Shown here piece after piece: positions 16,561 to 24,581 of a stretch of 64,000 nucleotides of DNA. The translations under genes were made by a program, and so were the position numbers. Origin of the DNA: JALENY01 sp036310185 (GTDB taxonomy: Bacteria; Bacillota; Clostridia; Lachnospirales; Lachnospiraceae); the NCBI GenBank assembly GCA_036310185.1, contig JAXJSH010000070.1, positions 1 through 64,000 on the forward strand. Reading direction: 5' to 3'. The number at the start of each line of letters is the position of its first letter. Position 1 is the first letter of the stretch. The notes beneath the pieces are model-generated. The model was not told the origin of the DNA. It ran no database searches and saw only the letters and a list, made by a program, of their open reading frames with translations.

Positions 16561-16608
16561 AAAAAGCAGGAAAATACCCCGGTTTTTCCGGATATTCTCC
16601 TGCTTTTC
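16561..16608 (-). terminator. intrinsic terminator after the Fur-like gene
   Basis: A long stem (AAAGCAGGA...CCGG paired with CCGG...TCCTGCTTT) with a T-run on the minus strand closes the feo operon. Confidence 0.85.
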
Positions 16609-16609
16609 T

Positions 16610-17059
16610 TTATAACATGATCTCAGATGTTCTGCTTTTCACGAGAACCTTTTTTACTTTCTGATTGACCGGATGTCCGCATACTCTCATGCCCTTTTCC
16701 ACAATCTGTTTCAAAGCATGTGCTTTCAGCTCCAGTCCCGCTCCATTTTCAAGCTGTATCAGGCACGTCTCCACTTCCATATATTCCTGCTCCTGATCGT
16801 AAATGCGATATGCGTTTTTCCGTCGGATGGCCCCGATCTCTTCCAGCGCACGCACCATACGGTACACCGTCGCCAGGCCAATGCCGGGATCTTCCCTGGA
16901 TGCAAGAATATAAATCTCTTTGCAGGAAGTACATTCTCCCTGAAGGATGATGTCGATCAGAATTTCCCGCTGCCGGGTAACTCTGCAGCCATTTTCCCTG
17001 AGGCGTTCCACAACCACATTTTTCTGCATTTCAACAGGCATAAACTGCCATGATTCCAT
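16610..17059 (-). CDS. Fur-family-like regulator lacking the usual metal-binding motif
   Basis: About 149 residues from the ATG at 17059; other starts (17041, or a TTG at 17131 overlapping the preceding gene) are possible because none has a clear ribosome binding site. The N-terminal winged helix is clearly Fur-like (CRVTRQREILIDIIL, then IGLATVYRMVRALEEIGAIRR). The C-terminal half lacks the HHxH-xxC-xxC signature and the terminal CxxC of Fur/Zur/PerR, so iron sensing by the usual site is unlikely. A CTSC pair in the DNA-binding domain is unusual. It is the last gene of the feo operon. It could be a derived regulator responding to another signal or a partner protein. Confidence 0.7.
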   Translation of the reverse strand: MESWQFMPVEMQKNVVVERLRENGCRVTRQREILIDIILQGECTSCKEIYILASREDPGIGLATVYRMVRALEEIGAIRRKNAYRIYDQEQEYMEVETCLIQLENGAGLELKAHALKQIVEKGMRVCGHPVNQKVKKVLVKSRTSEIML

Positions 17060-17109
17060 GTTTTCTTTGTCTGCATTTTTTTCTTTTTTGTCAAAACATC
17101 CACAGCTTT

Positions 17110-17247
17110 CTAATGACAATGGCCGCCGCAATTCTTACAATCGCCTCCGCAGTGTAAGGATTTTCCGGCTTTTTTGTCCTTCACCATACCCCATATAGCT
17201 CCGCCAAGAAGCACAGCTACGATCAAAAGTCCTACAAATGTGCCCAT
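17110..17247 (-). CDS. FeoB-associated Cys-rich membrane protein
   Basis: A 45-residue protein: one N-terminal transmembrane helix (MGTFVGLLIVAVLLGGAIWG) and a basic stretch, then a Cys/His/Gly-rich tail with four cysteines and three histidines (LHCGGDCKNCGGHCH). It matches the FeoB-associated Cys-rich family that often takes the FeoC position. It lies 11 bp after feoB. A role in ferrous iron hand-off or FeoB stability is the family-based inference. A GGAGG-like site precedes the ATG. Confidence 0.85.
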   Translation of the reverse strand: MGTFVGLLIVAVLLGGAIWGMVKDKKAGKSLHCGGDCKNCGGHCH

Positions 17248-17258
17248 AATACTGCCTC

Positions 17259-18581
17259 CTATTTTTTGGATGAACCAGTTTTCATTGTCAGAACATTATC
17301 ATTGTATTTGTTTTTGCGGAACAGCAGATACAGCATTCCTGCCAGCACAATGATTGCCACTGCAGTCCAGATGCCAAATCCGCCGCCGGTAACCAATGTA
17401 CCGATCTGGTAAACGATCAGAGAAACCGTATAAGCAAACACACACATATATCCAATTGCCGCAAATGTCCATTTCGCATTGTTCATTTCTCTCTTGATCG
17501 CGCCCATTGCTGCGAAACACGGTGCACACAGAAGGTTGAAGATCATGAAAGAGTATGCTGCCAGTTTGCTTCCGTTAAAGAATTCCTGACCAATAACTGC
17601 CAGACCTGCAGACTCTCCTGCTTCTACCAGTTCAAAGGCAAGATCGGCATCTGCCATAGAGGACAGAGAACCAAATACACCAACAACCTCTTCTTTTGCA
17701 ACAAGGCCAAGAACCGTAGCAACTGCTGCCTGCCAGTTGCCGAATCCAAGCGGAACAAAGAGAACTGCGATTCCCTCTCCGATCACATTCAGAATGGACA
17801 TTTCATCGCCTTCTCCAATATAATGGAATCCGCCTTCAAAGGTAAGGCTGTTCAGAATCCAGATAATTACGCTGGCTGCCACAATAACAGTACCTGCACG
17901 TTTGATAAAGCTCCATCCTCTTTCCCATGTGGCACGCAGTACGTTTGATGGTACCGGAGCATGGTAGGACGGAAGTTCCATAACGAACGGAGCCGGATCG
18001 CCGGCAAAAGCTTTTGTTTTCTTTAAGATAATACCAGAGATAATAACAGCTGCCACACCGATAAAGTATGCAGAAGTTGCAACCCACGCATTTCCGCCAA
18101 AAAGTGCACCTGCAATCAGACCGACGATCGGCATTTTTGCACCACATGGAATGAATCCGGTTGTCATGATCGTCATCTTACGGTCACGGTCCTGCTCAAT
18201 GGTACGGGATGCCATAATACCCGGAACACCACATCCGGATGCCACTAGCATCGGGATAAAACTCTTACCGGAAAGACCGAATTTGCGGAAAAATCGATCC
18301 ATGATAAATGCCACACGGGACATATATCCGCAGTCTTCCAGAACAGACAGAAGCAGGAAAAGAATCAGCATCTGCGGCACAAAACCAAGTACAGCGCCAA
18401 CACCGCCGATGATACCGTCTGCAATCAGGCTTGTGAGCCATGCAGCACAGCCCATGTTCTCCAGCCAGCTTGTTACGCCCGGAACGATCCATTCACCAAA
18501 CAGTGTGTCATTCATGAAACCAACGGTCCAGTCACCGATGGTGCCGATGGAAATTGTATATACCGCCCACATTACCAGCAC
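17259..18581 (-). CDS. feoB: FeoB, membrane part (separated from the GTPase part by a frameshift)
   Basis: Encodes the C-terminal 440 residues of the ferrous iron transporter FeoB: polytopic membrane domain with two Gate motifs, the first around GCGVPGIMASRT, the second around GLVAKEEVVG. The true reading frame joins the GTPase part at about 18606-18612, where one base appears to be missing; the frame before the first ATG reads on as NRILALPIFVLVMW. In-frame ATG codons (e.g. 18581) lack a good ribosome binding site, so this half is unlikely to be made separately. The 3' end leads directly to the FeoB-associated gene. Confidence 0.85.
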   Translation of the reverse strand: MLVMWAVYTISIGTIGDWTVGFMNDTLFGEWIVPGVTSWLENMGCAAWLTSLIADGIIGGVGAVLGFVPQMLILFLLLSVLEDCGYMSRVAFIMDRFFRKFGLSGKSFIPMLVASGCGVPGIMASRTIEQDRDRKMTIMTTGFIPCGAKMPIVGLIAGALFGGNAWVATSAYFIGVAAVIISGIILKKTKAFAGDPAPFVMELPSYHAPVPSNVLRATWERGWSFIKRAGTVIVAASVIIWILNSLTFEGGFHYIGEGDEMSILNVIGEGIAVLFVPLGFGNWQAAVATVLGLVAKEEVVGVFGSLSSMADADLAFELVEAGESAGLAVIGQEFFNGSKLAAYSFMIFNLLCAPCFAAMGAIKREMNNAKWTFAAIGYMCVFAYTVSLIVYQIGTLVTGGGFGIWTAVAIIVLAGMLYLLFRKNKYNDNVLTMKTGSSKK

Positions 18582-19441
18582 GAAAATCGGAAGTGCCAGA
18601 ATACGGTTGTCACGATACGGTCAATTTTGTCAGAAGTGCTCATACCGTCTGTATTTTTCTTTTTGTATGTACCTTTTAAAATGGAAGAGATATATGTGTA
18701 TCTCTCGTTGGTGATAATACTTTCCGCATCATCATCCAGTTCTTTCTCCACTGCACAGATATCCTTTTCGATGTGATCCAGTACGGATTTCTCCAGTTTT
18801 AACTGTTCCAGCACTTTGTCATCGCGCTCAAAAATCTTAATCGCAAACCATCTCTGCTGTTCTTCCGGCATATTGTGAACACATGCTTCCTCGATATGAG
18901 CCAGCGCATGCTCCACGCTTCCGCAAAAGGTGTGCTGGGGAACGGTTTTTCCGCTCTTCGCTGCCTGAACAGCAGCTTCTGCTGCCTCTTCCACACCGGT
19001 TCCTTTTAATGCGGAAATTTCCAGGACTTTGCATCCGAGAGATTTCGATAAAGCAGCTGTATTCAATTTATCTCCGTTTTTCTTTACCACATCCATCATG
19101 TTCACTGCTACGACAACCGGAATACCAAGTTCCGTAAGCTGTGTGGTCAGATACAGATTTCTCTCCAGATTTGTTCCGTCAATGATGTTCAAAATAACAT
19201 CCGGACGTTCTCCAATCAGGTAATTTCTTGCCACAACCTCTTCCAGTGTATACGGTGACAGAGAATAAATACCCGGTAAGTCCATAACAATAACATCGTT
19301 ATGCTTTTTCAGTTTTCCTTCTTTTTTCTCAACTGTAACACCCGGCCAGTTACCTACGTACTGATTGGAACCGGTCAGAGCATTAAATAAGGTGGTCTTG
19401 CCACAGTTCGGATTACCCGCAAGTGCAATTTTGAGTCCCAT
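18572..19441 (-). CDS. feoB: FeoB, N-terminal GTPase part (frameshifted)
   Basis: Residues 1-280 of FeoB: G-protein domain with G1 GNPNCGKTT (9-17), G3 DLPG, G4 NMMD and G5 SALKG, followed by the helical GDI-like region and SDKIDRIVT. After that the frame runs into 12 unrelated residues and a stop (TAA at 18572). Deleting or adding one base near 18608 restores the family sequence, giving a full protein of about 727 residues. Either a real null mutation or a sequence error. It has its own promoter and operator at 19479-19511. Confidence 0.88.
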   Translation of the reverse strand: MGLKIALAGNPNCGKTTLFNALTGSNQYVGNWPGVTVEKKEGKLKKHNDVIVMDLPGIYSLSPYTLEEVVARNYLIGERPDVILNIIDGTNLERNLYLTTQLTELGIPVVVAVNMMDVVKKNGDKLNTAALSKSLGCKVLEISALKGTGVEEAAEAAVQAAKSGKTVPQHTFCGSVEHALAHIEEACVHNMPEEQQRWFAIKIFERDDKVLEQLKLEKSVLDHIEKDICAVEKELDDDAESIITNERYTYISSILKGTYKKKNTDGMSTSDKIDRIVTTVFWHFRFSCW

Positions 19442-19478
19442 AGTTTCTCCTTACCCTCGTTTCATTAATATTATTTTA

Positions 19479-19494
19479 CTTAGTTATATCTAAC
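19479..19494. promoter_or_regulatory. DtxR-type operator 3 (CTTAGT-N4-TCTAAC)
   Basis: Overlaps the -10 box (19483-19488) of the feoB promoter. Same pattern as the sites at 16388, 20111 and 20232. Confidence 0.65.
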
Positions 19495-19511
19495 GCTTAT
19501 TCCAAAAACAA
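19483..19511 (-). promoter_or_regulatory. feoB promoter
   Basis: TTGTTT (19506-19511), 17-bp spacer, TATAAC (19483-19488) on the minus strand, immediately after the feoA terminator. The -10 box lies within operator 3. Confidence 0.55.
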
Positions 19512-19530
19512 AGCGGAATAATCCGCTTTT
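19504..19530 (-). terminator. intrinsic terminator after the second feoA
   Basis: AAAGCGGA pairs with TCCGCTTT across a short loop, followed on the minus strand by TGTTTTT. It separates the feoA pair from feoB. Confidence 0.8.
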
Positions 19531-19618
19531 CTTTCATCCATTCCCTTATCATATATGCTTTTGCAGATCATATCATAAGATACGGAATGTTCTTTTTTTT
19601 GCTGTTTTTCTATATTGC

Positions 19619-19840
19619 TTACTCTACCTCGATCATCTGGGCATCTGCTTTTCTGATTGACAGCTCATATCCGCGCACCGTAATTTCAATCGGATCACCG
19701 AGCGGTGCAACTTTGCGTACATAAACCTCTGTATTTTTTGTGATTCCCATATCCATGATGCGGCGTTTTACTGCCCCCTCTCCATGAAGTTTCACAACTT
19801 TTACGGTCTGTCCGCATTTTACATCACGTAAAGTTCCCAT
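19619..19840 (-). CDS. feoA: FeoA family protein (second copy)
   Basis: A 73-residue SH3-like protein, cytoplasmic partner of FeoB in ferrous iron uptake. Typical features are KRRIMDMGITKNTEVYV (the basic turn) and APLGDPIEITVRGYELSIRK at the C-terminus. It lies 11 bp after the first feoA and is followed by a terminator. A good AGGAGG site precedes the ATG. Confidence 0.93.
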   Translation of the reverse strand: MGTLRDVKCGQTVKVVKLHGEGAVKRRIMDMGITKNTEVYVRKVAPLGDPIEITVRGYELSIRKADAQMIEVE

Positions 19841-19851
19841 AACCGTTCCTC

Positions 19852-20064
19852 CTATACCATAATTTTATTTGCCATTTCTTTGCTGATTGCCACACGGGAT
19901 TCTTTTACGTTGACAATCAGATTACCGCTGATATCTGATATCACGGTCACATAGCCTCCCACAACAAAACCAAGACTTTCCAGAAAATGTTTTGTTTCTT
20001 CTTTTCCACCTATTTTTTTAATCTGATTCATTCGGCCGGTTTCCGCCATTGACAGAGGCATCAT
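19852..20064 (-). CDS. feoA: FeoA family protein (first copy)
   Basis: A 70-residue FeoA-like SH3 domain (MMPLSMAETGRMNQIKKIGG; FLESLGFVVGGYVTVISDIS; NLIVNVKESRVAISKEMANKI). It is clearly different from its neighbour, so the pair is an old duplication. First gene of the operon behind a strong promoter with an operator over the -10 box. AGGAAGTG precedes the double ATG. Confidence 0.9.
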   Translation of the reverse strand: MMPLSMAETGRMNQIKKIGGKEETKHFLESLGFVVGGYVTVISDISGNLIVNVKESRVAISKEMANKIMV

Positions 20065-20110
20065 ATTCTTTCACTTCCTTTATATATAAGGTTTGTTATC
20101 CATATCTATA

Positions 20111-20126
20111 GTTAGTATACGCTTAC
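20111..20126. promoter_or_regulatory. DtxR-type operator 4 (GTTAGT-N4-GCTTAC)
   Basis: Covers the -10 box (20114-20119) of the feoA promoter, the classic position for Fe-dependent repression. Confidence 0.65.
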
Positions 20127-20142
20127 CATTTTTATGTGTCAA
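20114..20142 (-). promoter_or_regulatory. feoA promoter
   Basis: TTGACA (20137-20142), exactly 17 bp, TATACT (20114-20119): a near-perfect sigma-A promoter on the minus strand, overlapped by operator 4. Confidence 0.8.
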
Positions 20143-20189
20143 TAACCGTTATTGACATTTTTTCTCAATAATGTAAAATAGAGGAAAAC

Positions 20190-20218
20190 TTGTGTTTTTT
20201 TTCACCAACTGATATAAT
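20190..20218 (+). promoter_or_regulatory. promoter of the DtxR-type regulator
   Basis: TTGTGT (20190-20195), 17-bp spacer, TATAAT (20213-20218). Operator 5 lies 13 bp downstream, indicating autoregulation. Confidence 0.7.
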
Positions 20219-20231
20219 AAAAAAAGCTCAA

Positions 20232-20247
20232 AATAGTCCATACTAAC
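20232..20247. promoter_or_regulatory. DtxR-type operator 5 (AATAGT-N4-ACTAAC)
   Basis: In the early transcribed region of the regulator's own gene. The left arm is degenerate and the right arm perfect. Confidence 0.55.
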
Positions 20248-20268
20248 AAAAGTTACAAGGAGGAGAAA

Positions 20269-20646
20269 ATGTCTAACACCAGATCTTCTGAAAATTATCT
20301 TGAAACCATTTTAATGTTAAGCAAAAAACTGCCGGTCGTGCGTTCCGTTGATATAGCTGTTGAACTGAATTATTCCAAACCAAGTGTAAGTGTGGCCATG
20401 AAACATTTGCGTGAAGACGGCTGCATTGTTGTAAGCCAGGCCGGATTTATCACACTGACGGAAAAAGGCATGGAGATTGCTTCCAGTATTTATGAACGTC
20501 ACACAGTCCTCACAAAATGGCTGATCTCCCTTGGTGTGGATCCAAAAGTCGCTGCAGAGGATGCCTGTGAGATGGAGCATCAGATCAGTGATGAGAGCTT
20601 CCGGGCGATGAAAAAATTTATCGAAGCGCATATGGCTGAAAACTAA
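20269..20646 (+). CDS. DtxR/MntR-family metal-dependent repressor
   Basis: A 125-residue regulator with an N-terminal winged helix (SVDIAVELNYSKPSVSVAMKHL recognition region) and the helical metal-binding/dimerisation domain. Probable metal ligands follow the MntR pattern: E8, E12, H78 and the C-E-M-E-H cluster near 102-106 (MntR has D8, E11, H77, E99, E102, H103). It lacks the SH3-like third domain of DtxR/IdeR, like MntR. Its divergence from feoA-feoB and the shared operators make it the likely iron-responsive repressor of this region; Mn specificity cannot be excluded. A strong AAGGAGGAG site precedes the ATG. Confidence 0.9.
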   Translation: MSNTRSSENYLETILMLSKKLPVVRSVDIAVELNYSKPSVSVAMKHLREDGCIVVSQAGFITLTEKGMEIASSIYERHTVLTKWLISLGVDPKVAAEDACEMEHQISDESFRAMKKFIEAHMAEN

Positions 20647-20680
20647 AAAGTTCCAATATTTATATCAGGGTATTTTTATA

Positions 20681-20732
20681 AAAAGCAGCCTGGCAGATTC
20701 CATTTTTCTCAGAATCTGTCAGGCTGTTTTTT
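20681..20732. terminator. bidirectional terminator between regulator and ABC permease
   Basis: CAGCCTGGCAGATTC (20686-20700) pairs with GAATCTGTCAGGCTG (20712-20726), one mismatch, flanked by A- and T-runs so that it can work for both converging transcripts. Confidence 0.9.
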
Positions 20733-20751
20733 ATATCTGCAAGGAACTTTT

Positions 20752-23022
20752 TTATTCTGCCCCTTTCAGAGCCTCTACCATATTGATTTTTCTGTTTTTT
20801 CGTGCCACCATCAGTCCCACTATAAAGGATACACCAAAAGTTAAAAGGATACTGACTGAATAGGTCAGCACACCAAGTGTCAGACTCAATTCATACTCAC
20901 TTACAAGGGACGTAATGAGTATATAAAGCACGCCAACTCCTGCCGGCAGCCCGATCAGTACGCCGATGACAGTCAGCCAGATATTCTGACTGATCAGAAG
21001 TTTTCCAATGTGTCGGTCACGAAATCCAAGCACCTTCAAAGTTGCAAGTTCCCGATGACGTTCCACATAGCTCATGACACCCAGATTATAAAGAACCACG
21101 GTTCCAAGGATAATTGCCGCCAGTACAAAAATCAGAACCATCAGGTTCATAATCTCCATAAAACTGTCATAGCTTTCCATGATCATGTCTTTATCCTGTT
21201 TTCCGGTGATCAGAACTGAATCTTCTATATTTTCAGCAGCCTCATCCGTATAGATTGAACCGATATGATAGGAGATTCCCATCTTATCCGCATATGTGTC
21301 GGTCATTACAATACTTTCTGTCATCAGAGAGCGAAAATATCCGGCCACTTTTACACGATATGTCTCATCACTGCCATAGGGTGAAAATTCAATGGTGTCT
21401 CCAATTTCGGCCGTGTCCGCCAGACGCAGACACAGATAAACACCGTCATCGGTCAGTTCCATCCGTTCATTTTCTTCATTTACAAAGCGAATCAGATGGT
21501 TGTCTTCCTGATAAATTTCCAGTGTAATGGTTTCACCTTCGTAACTGATACCGGAAGAGGCCATCCAGTCTCCATCCATATCCTCAGCAAGTTCTTTGAT
21601 CTCTTCATTGCCAGCAGACTCGGAAATATTAATTTTCGTCGTGTAATTGCTGACATCTTCATCCAGAATGGTCATAAAAGTCTCCATCGTGTCTTTCATG
21701 CCCAGGCCGCCCACAAGAAGCAGCATGCAGCCGATCACACCCACCAGTGTCATGGCCGAACGGGATTTGTGCCGAAGAATATCACGCACATTCCATTTTG
21801 TTCCAAAAGGAAGCTTTTCCCAGAAAGGCAGTTTTTCCAGTATGCTCTTTTTCATAGCCTTTGGTGTATAAGGACGCAATGCATCGGCCGCCGTACCGCG
21901 CAGCATCTTTTTCACAGAAAGATAACTGATCAGCGTAAGCAGTACAACCGTTCCAATGATAACTGGAATGCAGAACCCGGGCATCACCAGTGACCAGTCC
22001 GGAATATCAAAATAAGTGCTCATCATTCCGCCCGGGCTGATGACGATGGCCGCAATTCCATATCCAAGTGCGATTCCCAACACGGTTCCGGTCAGACCGA
22101 TCATAAATCCATATGCCGTGTAATGACGAAGTATCCGGCGATCCCGAAAACCGAGCGCTTTCAGCGTACCGATCTGTACCTTCTCATTGGCAGCGATACG
22201 ATGCATAGTCGTTACCATAGTCAGCACCGCAATAGCCAAAAACAATACAGGAAGAATAGATCCCATGGTTTTTCCCTCTTCCGCTTCGCTCTGCGCACCT
22301 GCATAAGACGTATGTACATCTTTTGAAGTTACCAGAACGGTACGTCCAAGGGCATCTCTTACCGCTTCCTCAAGTTCTGCCTTTTCCATATCGGAGCGTA
22401 TATTGATCTGAGGATAAAAAGCCATACCAAGAGCGCTTTCCAGTTTTTCCGGTGAAATGTATGCAAAACCGAAGGATTCATAATCCGGCATCAACTGATT
22501 TTCGTCAGCCACACAGATCATATTTTCACCGCTTTTGATAAGCCCGATTACCTGGCCGCTGATTTCTACACCTCTGTATGCAGCGTTCAGTGTGTCGCCA
22601 AGTGAAATATCATTTTCCTCTGCGAATCTGTCTGACAGCCAGATTCCATCCGAATCCGCATCGTATGCCTCCCCTTCCACCACATACATGGTGGAAACCG
22701 TATAATTTTCGGAAACATTCAGTACAACTGATTTCTTTGTATCTTTGATTCCCACATTGACCGAAAGATATCTGGTGGCCGCCTCCACACCATCAATTTC
22801 CTGTATTGCTTCAATATCTTCTTCTGAAAATCCGGGTTCCTCATAAAGCCGGAAATCCGCATATGACGTGTCATCAAAAAAGGAAGACGTGTCATCTTCT
22901 ATACTTTTCCACTCGATGTTAAAGCCCAGAAAAACCCCAACACCGATGGCAATCATAATAATCATGGATATAAACTGAGATTTGTACCTCCATGCAGTAC
23001 GAAATAATTTTCTGATCAGCAT
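20752..23022 (-). CDS. ABC transporter permease with two FtsX domains (MacB-like)
   Basis: A 756-residue membrane protein: one N-terminal transmembrane helix (about 17-34), a large extracellular MacB-PCD-type domain, a first FtsX block (about 255-380), a second extracellular domain and a second FtsX block (about 640-750). The GTLKALGFRDRRILRHY and ATLKVLGFRDRHIGKLL segments are the coupling helices that contact the ATPase. Such permeases use the mechanotransmission mechanism for export of lipids, peptides or lipoproteins; the substrate is unknown. It lies 3 bp after its ATPase gene. No adjacent histidine kinase or response regulator is present. Confidence 0.9.
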   Translation of the reverse strand: MLIRKLFRTAWRYKSQFISMIIMIAIGVGVFLGFNIEWKSIEDDTSSFFDDTSYADFRLYEEPGFSEEDIEAIQEIDGVEAATRYLSVNVGIKDTKKSVVLNVSENYTVSTMYVVEGEAYDADSDGIWLSDRFAEENDISLGDTLNAAYRGVEISGQVIGLIKSGENMICVADENQLMPDYESFGFAYISPEKLESALGMAFYPQINIRSDMEKAELEEAVRDALGRTVLVTSKDVHTSYAGAQSEAEEGKTMGSILPVLFLAIAVLTMVTTMHRIAANEKVQIGTLKALGFRDRRILRHYTAYGFMIGLTGTVLGIALGYGIAAIVISPGGMMSTYFDIPDWSLVMPGFCIPVIIGTVVLLTLISYLSVKKMLRGTAADALRPYTPKAMKKSILEKLPFWEKLPFGTKWNVRDILRHKSRSAMTLVGVIGCMLLLVGGLGMKDTMETFMTILDEDVSNYTTKINISESAGNEEIKELAEDMDGDWMASSGISYEGETITLEIYQEDNHLIRFVNEENERMELTDDGVYLCLRLADTAEIGDTIEFSPYGSDETYRVKVAGYFRSLMTESIVMTDTYADKMGISYHIGSIYTDEAAENIEDSVLITGKQDKDMIMESYDSFMEIMNLMVLIFVLAAIILGTVVLYNLGVMSYVERHRELATLKVLGFRDRHIGKLLISQNIWLTVIGVLIGLPAGVGVLYILITSLVSEYELSLTLGVLTYSVSILLTFGVSFIVGLMVARKNRKINMVEALKGAE

Positions 23023-23025
23023 CTT

Positions 23026-23727
23026 TTACCACTCCACTTCATCTGCGCTCATTGGATTCTCCTGTTCCTCACAGGATTTTATTTTCCCGTTCTTTACACG
23101 AATGACCACATCCGCCATCTTTGCGATACTCTGGTTGTGGGTAACGATAACAATTGTCTTACCATAGTTTCTTGCCATGGAAAGCAAAAGTTTCAGGACA
23201 AGCACACCGGTTTCCGAATCAAGAGCTCCGGTCGGCTCATCACAGAGAAGGATTTTCGGATTTTTAGCAAGCGCTCTTGCGATGGAAACCCTCTGCTGCT
23301 CTCCGCCGGAAAGCTCGGAAGGGAAGTTATTCAGATGATCCGTAAGGCCGACCTCCTCGATCATCTTTTTCGGATCAAGGGCATCCGGTGCGATTTCTTT
23401 TACCAATGCCACATTTTCATATACCGTCAGTGTGGGCACCAGATTATAAAACTGGAATACAAATCCCACGGTGGATGCGCGGTAGTCGGCAAGTTCATTA
23501 TTGGAAAGGGTTGAGATATCTTTGCCGTTTACCTTAATTGTTCCTCTTGTTGGGCTGTCAAGGCCACCCAGCATATTGAGCAGTGTACTTTTTCCTGCTC
23601 CGCTGGGACCCAGAATAACAACAAATTTTCCCTCATCCAGATTAAAAGTCGCTCCGTCCAGAGCTTTCTGTTCATGATCTCCGCTCGTATAGATTCGGGT
23701 TACATCTTTAAATTCAACGATAGCCAT
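23026..23727 (-). CDS. ABC transporter ATP-binding protein (MacB/LolD type)
   Basis: A 233-residue ATPase partner of the FtsX permease. Walker [10 protein letters not shown] (about 35-43), Q loop [10 protein letters not shown], signature LSGGEQQR, Walker [14 protein letters not shown] loop IVTHN. The ATG at 23727 follows GGAGG at eight bases; an earlier TTG lies in the ribosome binding site. Its promoter overlaps a 24-bp inverted repeat likely bound by an unlinked repressor. Confidence 0.95.
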   Translation of the reverse strand: MAIVEFKDVTRIYTSGDHEQKALDGATFNLDEGKFVVILGPSGAGKSTLLNMLGGLDSPTRGTIKVNGKDISTLSNNELADYRASTVGFVFQFYNLVPTLTVYENVALVKEIAPDALDPKKMIEEVGLTDHLNNFPSELSGGEQQRVSIARALAKNPKILLCDEPTGALDSETGVLVLKLLLSMARNYGKTIVIVTHNQSIAKMADVVIRVKNGKIKSCEEQENPMSADEVEW

Positions 23728-23748
23728 ATTTGGTTCCTCCATTCATCA

Positions 23749-23791
23749 ATGTTCATATGAGCATTTGAACATATATTTAATCATTTGTCAA
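23749..23791 (-). promoter_or_regulatory. promoter and inverted-repeat operator of the ABC exporter
   Basis: TTGACA (23786-23791), 17-bp spacer, TCAAAT -10 (23763-23768) on the minus strand. The -10 box lies inside an inverted repeat with perfect 7-bp arms, ATGTTCA (23749-23755) and TGAACAT (23766-23772), suited to a TetR- or MerR-type regulator. Confidence 0.55.
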
Positions 23792-23871
23792 TCAGAATTT
23801 GCTTTGATTACCAGATTTTCCATTTTCTGCATATATTTTCAGGTTATAAACAAATGATTTTTGTTTATTTT

Positions 23872-23887
23872 GTTAGCCGCAGCTAAC
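23872..23887. promoter_or_regulatory. DtxR-type operator 6 (GTTAGC-N4-GCTAAC)
   Basis: A perfect copy of the operator, but with no obvious promoter touching it. It lies about 80 bp upstream of the ABC exporter promoter and just after the truncated metal ATPase, so it may be a relic of a lost iron- or metal-regulated gene. Confidence 0.5.
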
Positions 23888-23891
23888 TATC

Positions 23892-23936
23892 AAAAAAAAG
23901 AGAAGCCGCTTCTGTCACAGATCAACAAGAAGCGGC
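23892..23936 (-). terminator. intrinsic terminator at the end of the ATPase fragment
   Basis: GCCGCTTCT (23905-23913) pairs with AGAAGCGGC (23928-23936), with a run of A at 23892-23899 that reads as U on the minus-strand RNA. The last codons of the ATPase fragment lie inside the stem. Confidence 0.85.
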
Positions 23937-24581
23937 CTTATCTTCCGGCAGCACTTCAGAATAATACTCGTCTACTCCAACTTTTGCGGCAACTGCAGCC
24001 GCGGTTCTTTCACTGTCCCCGGTCATCATCACGATTTTCTTAAAACCTGCGGCTTTCAGAGCAGCAATTACCTCCGGACCTTCCGGGCGCAGCGGATCTT
24101 CAATACAGATAACCGCTGCCAGTACACCATCCACTGCCAGGTAGAGATGAGAATATTCTTCCGGAAGCTGTTCAAACCGGGATTTATACTCTTCCTGAAT
24201 CGTACAGGCTTCATCATCAAACACAAAATGTGCACTTCCTATGATCACTCTTTTTTCTCCTACATGAGAAGAGATTCCATGAGCCACAATATATTCCACT
24301 TTGGAATGCATCTCTTCATGATCCAGTCCGCGCATCTTTGCCGCATAGACCACCGCCTTTGCCATGGAATGCGGAAAATGTTCCTCCAGACAGGCGGCCA
24401 GACGAAGCAGTTCATCTTCCTCCTTTTCACAGAATGGAATTACCTGTTTTACCGTAGGTTTTGCTTTGGTGAGCGTTCCTGTTTTGTCAAAAACGATGGT
24501 CTGCGCTTCTGCAACCGCTTCCAGATATTTTCCGCCTTTTACCGTAATATCATAAGTTCCCGCCTCACGGATCGCTGACAA
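23922..24581 (-). pseudogene. heavy-metal P-type ATPase, central fragment only
   Basis: Encodes only the catalytic core of a P1B ATPase: SAIREAG...VKGGKYLEAVAEA entry, phosphorylation motif DKTGTLT, HP-type motif (EEHFPHSMAKAV), nucleotide-binding region and MMTGD. It ends in LPEDKA, before the GDGINDSPAL hinge and the last two transmembrane helices. All N-terminal membrane helices and the metal-binding domain are also missing, replaced by a truncated apbE in another frame. It cannot be a working pump. The specificity (Cu, Zn or other) cannot be told since the CPC-type motif is lost. Confidence 0.85.
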
